DNA of 32,910 nucleotides, taken from positions 1-32,910 of the forward strand of contig JAQVTR010000018.1 of assembly GCA_028699915.1 (NCBI GenBank), in the 5' to 3' direction. Both the position numbers and the translations under genes were made by a program. This DNA comes from Fidelibacterota bacterium (GTDB lineage Bacteria > Fidelibacterota > Fidelibacteria > Fidelibacterales > Fidelibacteraceae). Numbering within the stretch: position 1 is the first letter of the stretch; every line of letters starts with the position of its first letter. A model generated the notes under the pieces. It worked only from the letters and a program-made list of their open reading frames with translations. It was not told where the DNA came from and did not search any database. This document shows positions 15,268 through 23,401 of this stretch, piece by piece.

Positions 15268-15306
15268 GCGAATGCGGAGAGATCGCCGAATTATGATTTT
15301 TGATTT

Positions 15307-16302
15307 TTAATCCGCCAGTGTAGCGATCATGACGGCCTTAATGGTGTGCATGCGGTTTTCGGCCTGATCCCAGACCCTGCTGGCCGGGGATTCGAAGACC
15401 TCATCCGTGACTTCCATGGCAGTAAGGCCGAATTTTTCATAAATATCCGCTCCTACACCGGTCTGCAGATCGTGAAAGGCCGGAAGGCAGTGAAGAAAGA
15501 TCGTATCCGCTTTGCCGGTCTTTTTCATCATCGCCGCGTTGACCTGGTAGGGAAGCAGCAGCTGGATACGTTCCGCAAAGCGGGATTCTTCCCCCATGGA
15601 AACCCAAACGTCCGTATAGATGACATCGGCGTTTTCAACGCCCGCAGCAATATCCTCGTTAAAGCTGATACGGGCACCGGTTTCAGCGGCGATCGCGTTT
15701 ACCTTTGCCGTCAGCTGGGGATCTGGAAAGAGGGAGGACGGCGCAACGATGCGAAAGTCCATACCCGTTTTGGCGGCGCCGATCATCAGGGAATTCGCCA
15801 TGTTGTTGCGTCCGTCGCCGACATAGGCAAACACAATACCTTTCAGGTGTCCGAATACTTCCCGTACGGTCAGCAGGTCTGCCAGCACCTGCGTGGGGTG
15901 ATAGCTGTCGGTCAGTCCGTTCCAGACGGGCACAGCGGCGTATTTTGCCAGCGCTTCCACCGTTTCATGTTTAAATCCCCGAAATTGAATGCCATCGAAC
16001 ATGCGTCCAAGAACGCGGGCGGTATCGGCAACACTTTCTTTCTTCCCAAACTGGATATCGTTCCGTCCCAGGAATTCCGGATGCGCGCCTTCGTCGATCG
16101 CTGCGACCGTAAAGGCGCAGCGGGTCCGGGTGGAGTTTTTTTCAAATAATAAAGCGATATTTTTATGCCGCAGCCGCTGCGGGAAGATCCCCTGCTTCTT
16201 TTCTTCCTTAACCGTTGCCGACAGATCCAGCAGGGCATGTATTTCCTGCGGACTGTAGTCCAGAAGTGTTAAAAAATGCCGGCCTTTTAAATTCTTGCTC
16301 AT
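15307..16302 (-). CDS. argF: Ornithine carbamoyltransferase
   Basis: Cytoplasmic enzyme of 331 aa (family length) that interconverts ornithine plus carbamoyl phosphate and citrulline plus phosphate. It carries the carbamoyl-phosphate site STRTR (57-61), a [12 protein letters not shown] segment (about 79-90) like the Q-loop region, HPTQ (135-138), the ornithine-side DVWVSMG (231-237) and HCLP (271-274) with catalytic Cys272. The ATG at 16302 has an excellent Shine-Dalgarno (AGGAGGT), which rejects longer reading to 16392. No carbamate kinase, arginine deiminase or other arg gene is adjacent, so the biosynthetic (ArgF) or catabolic (ArcB) direction cannot be decided. The HCLPAFHD form and general sequence resemble the E. 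coli/ArcB-type branch. It is divergently transcribed from the MFS transporter gene. Confidence 0.94.
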   Translation of the reverse strand: MSKNLKGRHFLTLLDYSPQEIHALLDLSATVKEEKKQGIFPQRLRHKNIALLFEKNSTRTRCAFTVAAIDEGAHPEFLGRNDIQFGKKESVADTARVLGRMFDGIQFRGFKHETVEALAKYAAVPVWNGLTDSYHPTQVLADLLTVREVFGHLKGIVFAYVGDGRNNMANSLMIGAAKTGMDFRIVAPSSLFPDPQLTAKVNAIAAETGARISFNEDIAAGVENADVIYTDVWVSMGEESRFAERIQLLLPYQVNAAMMKKTGKADTIFLHCLPAFHDLQTGVGADIYEKFGLTAMEVTDEVFESPASRVWDQAENRMHTIKAVMIATLAD

Positions 16303-16433
16303 CGGGAACCTCCTTATTAAACGGCATAATATACGGAAAAGCGCAAGATATGTAAAAGGGAGAATGCGGAAAGCGGCAATTTTCTTTCCCAAGTTCCGTT
16401 TTTAGGAAAAAAACTGCAGAAATCAAACAATGC

Positions 16434-16461
16434 GTTGATTTATGTGTAAAAAAAATATATT
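16434..16461 (+). promoter_or_regulatory. Candidate promoter of the MFS transporter gene
   Basis: TTGATT (16434-16439), a 16-base spacer and TATATT (16456-16461) form a good sigma70-type pair. Transcription would begin at about 16468-16470, essentially on the first ATG at 16470, with no ribosome-binding site in between. Either the message is leaderless or translation starts at the ATG at 16503. Confidence 0.45.
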
Positions 16462-16469
16462 TTCGCGCC

Positions 16470-17774
16470 ATGATTACCTTAAGGCAATTGCTAAAGCGCT
16501 ACATGTCCGTTCAAAGCTCCATTAAAAGTCTGGTGCTCGGCTCTTTTTTTCTTCAGCTTTTGAATGCCTCCTTTAACCTGATCCTGAACATTTATCTGCG
16601 CAAGAACAACTACAGCGACGCGACCATCGCGGATTTTACTTCCTACCGTTTTATCAGCATTCTGCTGTTTAGCATCCCTTTCGGATTGATTATCAAGGGA
16701 AAACGTCTCAAGCCTTTCTTTATCACGGGTTCGCTGATCGTGCCGTTATCCGGAGCGGCAATGCTGCTGGCGGCCAACGCCCAGATGCCGGCACTGATAC
16801 GGGTCTGCTTTTTTGCCGGAAGTATCGGTTTTATGCTTGTCCATGTTACGGCGCTTCCCTTTATCCTCCGTCACAGCGACGAAGAAACCCTCAGCGAGAG
16901 CATCGCACTGAACTTTGTGGTCTGGAGTCTGGCTTCCATCGTGTCCGGATTCATGATCAATCTGCTGTTTAATCTTGCCGGCCGCTTTCCGGGTCTGGCA
17001 GGCGTAGGTGAATATGAGATACTGATGCTGGTGGTTCTTCTCAGCGCTCTGAGCATACCTGTCTTTTTCCGGATTCGCGAATCCGCGCCGGAGGCGGGAG
17101 ATAAGACTTCGGTCTTTGTGCATCTCCGGAGTTACAATTGGGGAAGGATCTTTCGCGGACTGATACCGATGTTCATCATTTCGGTGGGAGCCGGACTTAC
17201 GATCCCCTTTATGAACCTATATTTCCATTCGATCTTTGCGCTGGATTCGGACCGCTTTGCCGTAATGGGCAGCGTTGCCGCGGTACTGGTCTTTCTGGGC
17301 GGCATGCTGACGCCGGTCCTTCGTCGCAAACTCGGATACGGGGGCTCCATTGCCATAACCCAGTTTACGGCGATCTTTTTTCTGGTTTTTCTGGCGTCAA
17401 CGGAAATGTACAGCGAATACGGTTTTGCACTCTGGTTTGCCGCGGGTGCCTTTATTGTCCGTCAGCCGCTAATGAACATGGCTTCTCCGATTACCAGCGA
17501 GCTGGTGATGAAATATGTGGGGCCGCAAAACCGTGAGCTGATCTCGGCCATTGAATCCGGATTATGGAACGCTTCCTGGTTTGTCAGCGCCAAGATCTTT
17601 CAGTTTTTGCGCGCTTCCGATCTTGCCTATTACAAGATATTTCTCATTACCGCGGTCCTATACAGCGTTGGAACTGCGTCGTATTTATTTCTGGTCCGGG
17701 ATTATAAACGGCAGATGGAAAAAACGCCGGACACGAAAATACCTCCCGCGCAGCCGGAAGCGGAAGAAATATGA
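16470..17774 (+). CDS. Major facilitator superfamily transporter
   Basis: Integral inner-membrane protein of 434 aa with about 12 hydrophobic segments in two halves of six, separated by a charged cytoplasmic loop near residues 195-225 (RIRESAPEAGDKTSVF). Length and layout fit the MFS. Recognisable substrate motifs are absent, so the cargo is unknown. The C-terminus is a short charged tail. There is no Shine-Dalgarno before the ATG at 16470, and the candidate promoter lies almost on it. A start at 16503 (MSVQSSIKS) is an alternative and would remove 11 residues without touching the first helix. The gene is divergent from the ornithine carbamoyltransferase gene and convergent with glycogen synthase. 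Confidence 0.88.
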   Translation: MITLRQLLKRYMSVQSSIKSLVLGSFFLQLLNASFNLILNIYLRKNNYSDATIADFTSYRFISILLFSIPFGLIIKGKRLKPFFITGSLIVPLSGAAMLLAANAQMPALIRVCFFAGSIGFMLVHVTALPFILRHSDEETLSESIALNFVVWSLASIVSGFMINLLFNLAGRFPGLAGVGEYEILMLVVLLSALSIPVFFRIRESAPEAGDKTSVFVHLRSYNWGRIFRGLIPMFIISVGAGLTIPFMNLYFHSIFALDSDRFAVMGSVAAVLVFLGGMLTPVLRRKLGYGGSIAITQFTAIFFLVFLASTEMYSEYGFALWFAAGAFIVRQPLMNMASPITSELVMKYVGPQNRELISAIESGLWNASWFVSAKIFQFLRASDLAYYKIFLITAVLYSVGTASYLFLVRDYKRQMEKTPDTKIPPAQPEAEEI

Positions 17775-17783
17775 TCGCTTGCT

Positions 17784-17826
17784 GTCCGGTCATGAATGCT
17801 GAAGACAGTATTTGCTGCGACCGGAC
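17784..17826. terminator. Inverted repeat between convergent genes, possible bidirectional terminator
   Basis: GTCCGGTC (17784-17791) and GACCGGAC (17819-17826) are a perfect 8-bp inverted repeat with a 27-base loop, placed between the ends of the MFS gene and glgA. The position suits a shared terminator, but there is no T-tract on either side and the loop is long. Confidence 0.3.
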
Positions 17827-17844
17827 CGTCCAGAGGTAATTATT

Positions 17845-19329
17845 TTAGTTCTCGCGGTTTGCGACTTTTATGGCTCGCTGGTAGACCGTTTCATAGAGGT
17901 TGGTACTTTCTTCCCAGGAAAAATTCTGTTTCATCGCGCGTCGCTGCATAGCGGCGTAATGTTCACGGCGGTCGTAATAGGTCGACACGGCCCAGCCGAC
18001 CGTATCGTAAATGGCGCGGGGCGTGGCGTCGTAATACTTGAATCCCGTTCCGCTGCCGTCGCTTTCAACATACTGTTCTACCGTATCATCCAGTCCGCCG
18101 GTCGCCCGCACGATGGGCAGGGTGCCGTAACGTAAAGAATAGATCTGATTCAGTCCGCAGGGTTCATAGAGCGAAGGCATCAGAAAGAAATCGCTACCGG
18201 CTTCGATCTGATGCGCCAGGGCGTTATCGTAACCGATATAGGCGCCGATCAGTCCGGGATATTTTTCCGGCAGCGCGCCGAAATAATGTTCCAGTTCCTT
18301 ATCTCCGGAACCGAGAATGGCAAACTGTACCTGCATGTTGTTGACGATGGCCTCGATGCACTCACGCAGCTGATAATGCCCCTTTTGTTCCGCCATGCGG
18401 CTGACCATCCCGATGATGGGAATATATTCCTGCTGATAAAGGTTCATGCGCTGCTGCAGGGCCAGCTTGCAGGCGGCTTTACCGTTCATGTTCTTTATCC
18501 CGTATTTTTTTACGATCAGCGGGTCGGCAGCGGGATCCCATTCCTCGTAATCCGCCCCGTTCAGGATCCCGATATAGCGGTCGCCTTTCAGTCGCAGAAA
18601 AGGATCAAGACCGTAGGAGAAGGCAGGATTCAGTGTTTCGTTGGCATAGCTGGGGCTGACGGTATTTACAATGTCGGCAAAGTGGATACCGCCTTTCAGC
18701 AGATTGATGTCTCCGTAGTCTTCAAAGATCCGCGGATTAAAATCTTGCTCGCGGAAGCCGAGATAGGAATAGGAATCGCGGGGATATTTTCCCTGATAGC
18801 CGATATTGTGGATGGTCAACATGCCGGCGGCGTGTCCAAGGAAGGCGCAATTCTGATGATGGGTCTTCAGATAAGCCATTGCCGCGGAGGTCTGCCAGTC
18901 ATGGGCGTGTACCACATCCACCCGGATCTGTTTGGTCTTGCAGAGGTACAGTGCTGCCTGGGACAAAAAGGCAAAGCGGCTCGGATTATCGGGATAATCC
19001 TGCATGGCATTGTTATGGTAGTATCCTTCCCGGAAAAAATATTTCTGAAAATCGATAAAATAGTAATTCAGGTTTTTGTTGATGCCTTTTGGGTGCACAA
19101 GGCACCACTCTTCACAGTCACCCATCCAGACATTCATGGAAAAGGGAGTTTCTTCCGAGCGGACGAGGTCGGGCGCAATGGATGCGTAGTAGGGCATAAC
19201 CACCATCACCTTATGTCCGCGTTTTGCCAGAGCCAGCGGCAGGGAGGCAGCAACATCCGCCAGTCCGCCGCTTTTCGCGTAAGGCGTGCTTTCAGAAACA
19301 ACAAAGAGGATATTGAGTTTTTTGTCCAT
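17845..19329 (-). CDS. glgA: Glycogen synthase (ADP-glucose type, GT5)
   Basis: Cytoplasmic glycosyltransferase of 494 aa that extends alpha-1,4-glucan from a nucleotide-glucose donor. The N-terminal half opens with the family motif KSGGLADV (19-26, Lys19 contacts the donor phosphate) and includes VVHAHDWQT and TIHNIGYQG. The C-terminal half carries the GT-B signature EPCGLNQIYSLRYGTLPIVR and TGGLDDTV (about 389-416) with the catalytic Glu. The ATG at 19329 is placed six bases after GGAAGGG and is preferred over the ATG at 19335 or reading back to 19392. No other glg gene adjoins it. The tonB terminator separates it from the upstream operon, so it is probably transcribed alone. Confidence 0.93.
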   Translation of the reverse strand: MDKKLNILFVVSESTPYAKSGGLADVAASLPLALAKRGHKVMVVMPYYASIAPDLVRSEETPFSMNVWMGDCEEWCLVHPKGINKNLNYYFIDFQKYFFREGYYHNNAMQDYPDNPSRFAFLSQAALYLCKTKQIRVDVVHAHDWQTSAAMAYLKTHHQNCAFLGHAAGMLTIHNIGYQGKYPRDSYSYLGFREQDFNPRIFEDYGDINLLKGGIHFADIVNTVSPSYANETLNPAFSYGLDPFLRLKGDRYIGILNGADYEEWDPAADPLIVKKYGIKNMNGKAACKLALQQRMNLYQQEYIPIIGMVSRMAEQKGHYQLRECIEAIVNNMQVQFAILGSGDKELEHYFGALPEKYPGLIGAYIGYDNALAHQIEAGSDFFLMPSLYEPCGLNQIYSLRYGTLPIVRATGGLDDTVEQYVESDGSGTGFKYYDATPRAIYDTVGWAVSTYYDRREHYAAMQRRAMKQNFSWEESTNLYETVYQRAIKVANREN

Positions 19330-19370
19330 GTTCATCCCTTCCTTCCAAAAGTCATATAGTCCGCATAAAG

Positions 19371-19415
19371 AAAAAACCTGCGATAACACCACACTCCGAT
19401 ATTCCCGCAGGTTTT
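19371..19415 (-). terminator. Intrinsic terminator of the exbB-exbD-exbD-tonB operon
   Basis: On the - strand, AAAACCTGCG pairs with CGCAGGTTTT over 10 bp (19406-19415 and 19373-19382) with a loop of about 23 bases, followed by a T run. It starts nine bases past the tonB stop and ends before glgA, so the tonB transcript should end here. Confidence 0.8.
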
Positions 19416-19423
19416 AGATCGTA

Positions 19424-20086
19424 TTATTTTGTATTCAGCTTAAAGGTAACGGGAATGGAGATCCAGACGCCCACATCCCGGTCACGCTGCTTGGCGGGCT
19501 TAAAGCGTGTCATTTTGATCGCGTTGATCGCGGATTCGTCGAGTCCGGTTCCCGGCATGCCCTTAAGGATGAGGCAATGTTCGACGACCCCTTTTTCATT
19601 AATAAAGGCCTGGACTACCACTTGTCCTTCAATGCCCGCTTCTTTGGCAATTTCCGGATAGATCGTGTTTCGGGCAATGGCCGCCTGTCCGCCGACCGGT
19701 GTGGGCGGTTCGTCGTAGGCAATGAACTCGACCACGATACCGCCGCTACCATCATCTCCGCTGGGCGGCGGAGGCGGCGCGTCCAGCGCCGTGTAGTCGT
19801 CAAAATCCATGTCATCGATGGTAAAGTCTTCCGAGATATCTTCGTCCTCGCTCATCACGGGAATGGAGGGGCGCTGCTGCGGTGCCTGGATCTGCTGGAG
19901 TTCCACCTGGGGGACTTCTTCGGACTGGATGAATTCGATCACCGTTTCTCGCTCAAGTGCCGCTTCACGTTCAAATTTCGGGAACAAATAGACGGTCAGG
20001 ACAACCAGTGCCAAGGCTGCAACCAGCGCGATCTCGGTAACGAAACCGGAGCGTGCCTTAAAATACTCGAATTTTTTAGCTGGCAT
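19424..20086 (-). CDS. tonB: TonB family energy transducer
   Basis: Inner-membrane-anchored periplasmic protein of 220 aa that passes proton-motive energy from ExbB/ExbD to outer-membrane receptors. It has a short cytoplasmic tail (KKFEYFKARSG), one TM helix (about 18-36), an acidic linker with only a short proline stretch (DAPPPPPSGDDG), and a TonB C-terminal domain (about 130-220: YPEIAKEAGIEGQVVVQAFI, then AINAIKMTRFKPAKQ and VWISIPVTFKL). AGGAG precedes the ATG at 20086. It is the last gene of a four-gene operon and is followed by a strong terminator. The linker is acidic rather than Pro/Lys-rich as in E. coli TonB, a form common in Bacteroidota-like bacteria. No TonB-dependent receptor is in the window. 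Confidence 0.92.
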   Translation of the reverse strand: MPAKKFEYFKARSGFVTEIALVAALALVVLTVYLFPKFEREAALERETVIEFIQSEEVPQVELQQIQAPQQRPSIPVMSEDEDISEDFTIDDMDFDDYTALDAPPPPPSGDDGSGGIVVEFIAYDEPPTPVGGQAAIARNTIYPEIAKEAGIEGQVVVQAFINEKGVVEHCLILKGMPGTGLDESAINAIKMTRFKPAKQRDRDVGVWISIPVTFKLNTK

Positions 20087-20105
20087 GACAGTACTCCTGT
20101 TGATG

Positions 20106-20513
20106 CTATTTGTGTTTTGCGGAATAATTCACTTTCAGCGCGCTTGCATCCCGCAGCTGGTTCTGCACATCCGAAATGACGCCCATTTGTGTTTCCTGGT
20201 CGGCCCGGAGGGAAATGGTCAGCATATTGTCGTTTCTGCGTAGAGGATAAATGACCGAGGAAACGATTTCCGAATCCATCAGTTTATCCTGAATGCTGAT
20301 ACGGCCGGTACGGTCGACAAAGACAAAGAGCACCGACTGTTTGGGCGTATCCAGTTTGGCAATAGATCGCGCCCGGGGAAGGTTGACCTTAAGGCCTTCC
20401 ACGGTTTTCAGTGAAGTTGCCGCCATAAAAAAGATCAGTAGCATAAAAATAATATCGGACATGGTCGCAGTAGGAATGCCGGATCTTGACTTTGATTTTC
20501 GCTTGATCGCCAT
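20106..20513 (-). CDS. exbD: ExbD/TolR family protein (second copy)
   Basis: Inner-membrane protein of 135 aa with one N-terminal TM helix and a periplasmic domain. The helix starts with TATMSDIIFMLLIFFMA and keeps the conserved Asp (in MSD) that takes part in proton translocation. The gene lies eight bases after the other exbD, with AGGAGG overlapping that gene's TAG stop, and 19 bases before tonB. Compared with the first copy its cytoplasmic tail is more basic (KRKSKSRSG) and its periplasmic part is distinct, so the two are diverged paralogues and not a recent duplication. They may form a heterodimer in the ExbB5-ExbD2 complex. Confidence 0.93.
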   Translation of the reverse strand: MAIKRKSKSRSGIPTATMSDIIFMLLIFFMAATSLKTVEGLKVNLPRARSIAKLDTPKQSVLFVFVDRTGRISIQDKLMDSEIVSSVIYPLRRNDNMLTISLRADQETQMGVISDVQNQLRDASALKVNYSAKHK

Positions 20514-20521
20514 GCTGCCTC

Positions 20522-20920
20522 CTACTGCGTCCCGATAAGTGCCAATTTTTTAACGTTGGCCATTGTTAATTGATCCACAACATCAATATAATCCTGATAC
20601 TTGGTTTTTCGGTCCGTCTGAACAGAGAAAACCATGTTCGGATTGCCGGTCTCGAGTTCCCGGGCGCGCTGAGCGATCTCGTTGATCGCGACCAACTGAT
20701 CGTTGAACAGCACATCGCCGCTGGCGTTGACCAGCACCATGGTGATGTTCTTGGGATTCAGCTTGATCTCCGAATCGCCCGGAGGCGGAAGGACCACGCC
20801 GATGCCCTTGTCGGTATCGACGTTAGAGACCAGCAAGAAAAACACCAGCAGAAGGAAAGCGATATCCGACATGGACGAACTGGGGATCTCTGAAGGCGGA
20901 CGACTTTTCTTGCGTATCAT
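20522..20920 (-). CDS. exbD: ExbD/TolR family protein (first copy)
   Basis: Inner-membrane protein of 132 aa. It has a short basic tail (MIRKKSRPPSE), then SSSMSDIAFLLLVFFLLV, containing the conserved TM Asp, then a periplasmic domain ending MANVKKLALIGTQ. It sits between exbB (19 bases upstream) and the second exbD. ExbD converts proton flux to motion with ExbB and TonB. Two tandem exbD genes of unequal sequence are common in Bacteroidota, Fibrobacterota and relatives. A ribosome-binding site (AGGGA) precedes the ATG at 20920. Confidence 0.93.
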   Translation of the reverse strand: MIRKKSRPPSEIPSSSMSDIAFLLLVFFLLVSNVDTDKGIGVVLPPPGDSEIKLNPKNITMVLVNASGDVLFNDQLVAINEIAQRARELETGNPNMVFSVQTDRKTKYQDYIDVVDQLTMANVKKLALIGTQ

Positions 20921-20939
20921 GTATTTTCCCTATTGCTAA

Positions 20940-21554
20940 TTATTTTTTGATGACCTGGTTTTCCAGATCATCCATCAGTGACAGGGAGCTACGTTCCATA
21001 TCAACAACCAGATTATCGATCTGGAAAAGGAAGAAGTTCTGGAAGATCTGAATGATCATGGCCACGACCAGACCGAACAGGGTCGTTAGCAGCGCTTCGG
21101 AAATACCGCTTGCCACAACGGCGGGAGACATATCGTTTGCGGCGGCAATGTCCTGGAAAGCGTTGACCATGCCGGATACCGTTCCCGTAAAACCCATCAT
21201 AGGGGCAAGTACGATCACGGTTGAAAGCCAGATCTGATTTTTTTCCAGAAAGGTCATTTCCAGGGCCCCGATGGTGTCGAGGGTTTTTTCCACTTTTTCA
21301 AAGCCCTTGTCGTAATGGCGCAGTGCTTCGGAATACATCGCGGCTACGGGACTTGTGGATTCCTGGCATGCCGCCAGTGCGCTTGCGATACCTTCTTCAA
21401 GTAAAATATTCTTGATGGTCTTTGTAAATGCTTTGGTTTTTGCGGTAATTGTCGTTAATGCATATACGCGCTCAAAAACAATCACCAGGCCAACGAGGAA
21501 CAGACCCAAGATGGGCCACATAAAGGGACCGCCATCGAGAAAGAGCTTTACCAT
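20940..21554 (-). CDS. exbB: MotA/TolQ/ExbB proton channel protein
   Basis: Inner-membrane protein of 204 aa with the three-helix layout of ExbB/TolQ. The first helix is near residues 8-28 (FMWPILGLFLVGLVIVFERV). The paired helices are at about 115-140 and 150-180 (VIVLAPMMGFTGTVSGMVNAF and GISEALLTTLFGLVVAMI), which carry the family's conserved GTV and T/G channel residues. I start it at the ATG at 21554, which has GGAGG at ideal distance. The TTG at 21569 would place the ribosome-binding site inside the gene. First gene of the exbB-exbD-exbD-tonB operon, downstream of a good promoter at 21602-21630. Confidence 0.93.
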   Translation of the reverse strand: MVKLFLDGGPFMWPILGLFLVGLVIVFERVYALTTITAKTKAFTKTIKNILLEEGIASALAACQESTSPVAAMYSEALRHYDKGFEKVEKTLDTIGALEMTFLEKNQIWLSTVIVLAPMMGFTGTVSGMVNAFQDIAAANDMSPAVVASGISEALLTTLFGLVVAMIIQIFQNFFLFQIDNLVVDMERSSLSLMDDLENQVIKK

Positions 21555-21601
21555 AAATTCAACCTCCAAAATAAAGTTATAATTATAGGATACAACACGT
21601 C

Positions 21602-21630
21602 ATTTTAAGAAAATACCATAATAAAGTCAA
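21602..21630 (-). promoter_or_regulatory. Promoter of the exbB-exbD-exbD-tonB operon
   Basis: On the - strand, TTGACT (21630-21625), a 17-base spacer and TAAAAT (21607-21602) make a strong sigma70-type promoter, with transcription starting about 40 bases before the exbB ATG. The -35 element overlaps a small hairpin (GTCAATA/TATTGAC, 21626-21642) that spans the stop codon of the upstream protease gene. Confidence 0.6.
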
Positions 21631-21634
21631 TAGA

Positions 21635-23257
21635 TTATTGACCGGAAAGCCATTTTTGCAGTTCCTGCGCCGAATCCATTGCCCGGGTCAGTTGATTGTC
21701 GCAAAGCAGCCGGGCTTCGTAATAGGCATTGTTATCCCACCAGATCTTTGCAATCTCCGATTTGATCTGCATTTCAAGATAGTCCCTGTCTTTTTCCAGT
21801 TCCTGCAGGTCCAGACCTTTGATCTCGCCGGACACGAAATCGTAAAGTTCGGGAATAAAGTTTTCGTCAAAGTGCACCGCATAGATAAAATTGTCCGGGT
21901 CCGTGTTAAATTCCGGATGCTGCCGGCTGTATTCCTGGGCGAATTTAAAGAAAAGGCGCACATTCTTGCTGAAGATCTGCATCGTGCTGGCGCTGAGATC
22001 ATAATTGCGCTTGATCACAATGTCCGGAGTGATGCCGCCGCCGCCGTATACAATGCGTCCGTTTCGGGTCCGGTATTGCGGCTGGTCTTCCAGATGCTTA
22101 TCCAGAGAGTCGCTGAAGCTGCTGTCCGGAAGTTCATAAAGTTCTTCGTAATAGCGTGCGGTACCGTTGTCGTAGGGGCGCTGGATAAGCCGGCCGGAGG
22201 GGGTATAGTAACGGGCAACCGTCACGCGCACCGCCGAACCGTCCCGCATGTTCCATTGACGCTGCACCAGTCCCTTGCCAAAGGAAGTCTCCCCAACGAT
22301 CAGTCCGCGGTCCAAATCCTGCAGTGCGCCCGAAACGATCTCCGAAGCCGATGCGGATCCCCGGTTAATAAGGACGACGATCTGCATGTCTTCGTAGTTG
22401 CCGCGCTTTGTGGCACGATGCACTTCGTTTGCGGAACGGATGCGGCCTTTGGTATAGACCAGGGTATCGTTTTCGACAATAAATTCATCCAGAATGTCAA
22501 TGGCTTGGTTCATATAGCCGCCGCTGTTGTAGCGCAGGTCCAAAATCAGCGTCCGCATGCCCTGGCCCGTCAGGTTTTCCATTGCGTTCAGAAATTCCTG
22601 ATGCGTTTTTTCGGCAAAACGGTTCATCAGGATATAACCGGTTTCTTCATCCAGCATAAAATATCCCGATACGGAATAAAGGGGAATGTCGTCACGGACG
22701 ATGCTCACATCAAAAGGCTCCTTAATGCCCTCTCGCAGGACGTTCACCACCACCGTTGTGCCTTTTTTGCCGCGCAGCCGCTTCTTGGTTTCATCCCGGC
22801 TGATCTTGTAGGCGGATTCGTTGTCGATCTTCAGGAATTTATCGCCGGATTGCAGGCCGACCTGTTCCGCCGGAGTGCCGATAATGGGGGAAATTACGGT
22901 AATGTAGCCGTCGATGATGTCATATTCAATGCCAATACCCTGGAATTCTCCCTCAAATTCTTCCTGGACAGCCTCGAAACGCTTGGCAGGAATGTAGGTC
23001 GAATGCGGATCCAGTTCCTCCAGCAAGCCGCGGTACGCGCCTTCCATGGTCTTTTCCCAGTCGACATCCTCTACGTAGTTCTCGTTGACAATGCCGATAA
23101 TGTCGGTCAGGACCTGCAGTTTTTCGTAAATATCTTTGGCCCCCGCCCGCAGTTTTCCAAGATTTGCAAGGCTAAAAGCAAGCACCAGCACCAGCATACT
23201 TAACAGGATCGTTTTTTTGTTCTTTTTGATAAAGGTCATAATTGCGTTTTTCTCCAT
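21635..23257 (-). CDS. C-terminal processing peptidase (CtpA/Prc, S41 family)
   Basis: Periplasmic or membrane-anchored serine protease of 540 aa that trims or degrades exported proteins. An N-terminal basic segment and TM/signal helix (about 16-33) is followed by a helical N-domain with LDPHSTYIP (82-90), a PDZ domain (about 103-190: GIGIEYDIIDGYITV, PAEQVGLQSGDK) and the S41 core. The core has LDLRYNSGGYMNQA (239-252), the catalytic Ser303 in RGSASASEIVSGALQD and the catalytic Lys328 in GETSFGKGLVQ. A C-terminal extension of about 150 residues goes beyond the usual core. Start: ATG at 23257 with AGAGGA nine bases upstream; an ATG at 23239 is possible. A gap of 144 bases separates it from the rotamase gene, so it may have its own promoter. 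Confidence 0.93.
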   Translation of the reverse strand: MEKNAIMTFIKKNKKTILLSMLVLVLAFSLANLGKLRAGAKDIYEKLQVLTDIIGIVNENYVEDVDWEKTMEGAYRGLLEELDPHSTYIPAKRFEAVQEEFEGEFQGIGIEYDIIDGYITVISPIIGTPAEQVGLQSGDKFLKIDNESAYKISRDETKKRLRGKKGTTVVVNVLREGIKEPFDVSIVRDDIPLYSVSGYFMLDEETGYILMNRFAEKTHQEFLNAMENLTGQGMRTLILDLRYNSGGYMNQAIDILDEFIVENDTLVYTKGRIRSANEVHRATKRGNYEDMQIVVLINRGSASASEIVSGALQDLDRGLIVGETSFGKGLVQRQWNMRDGSAVRVTVARYYTPSGRLIQRPYDNGTARYYEELYELPDSSFSDSLDKHLEDQPQYRTRNGRIVYGGGGITPDIVIKRNYDLSASTMQIFSKNVRLFFKFAQEYSRQHPEFNTDPDNFIYAVHFDENFIPELYDFVSGEIKGLDLQELEKDRDYLEMQIKSEIAKIWWDNNAYYEARLLCDNQLTRAMDSAQELQKWLSGQ

Positions 23258-23401
23258 ATTGTCACATCCTCTTTACAAGGATAATATAAAAATTAATCGC
23301 CGATCTCCCATCATTTGTTTCACGGTTCCTGAACGGCAGCGATGCAAACGGAAAAAGGCAGATGCGGGGTGCAGTCGCCTCATGCTTGTTGACAGTTTAT
23401 G

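Noticed and set aside
21638-23203. Long + strand open frame (521 codons) opposite the S41 protease gene
   Set aside because: The - strand reading has a PDZ domain and the full Ser/Lys catalytic motif; the + strand product has no domain and no ribosome-binding site.
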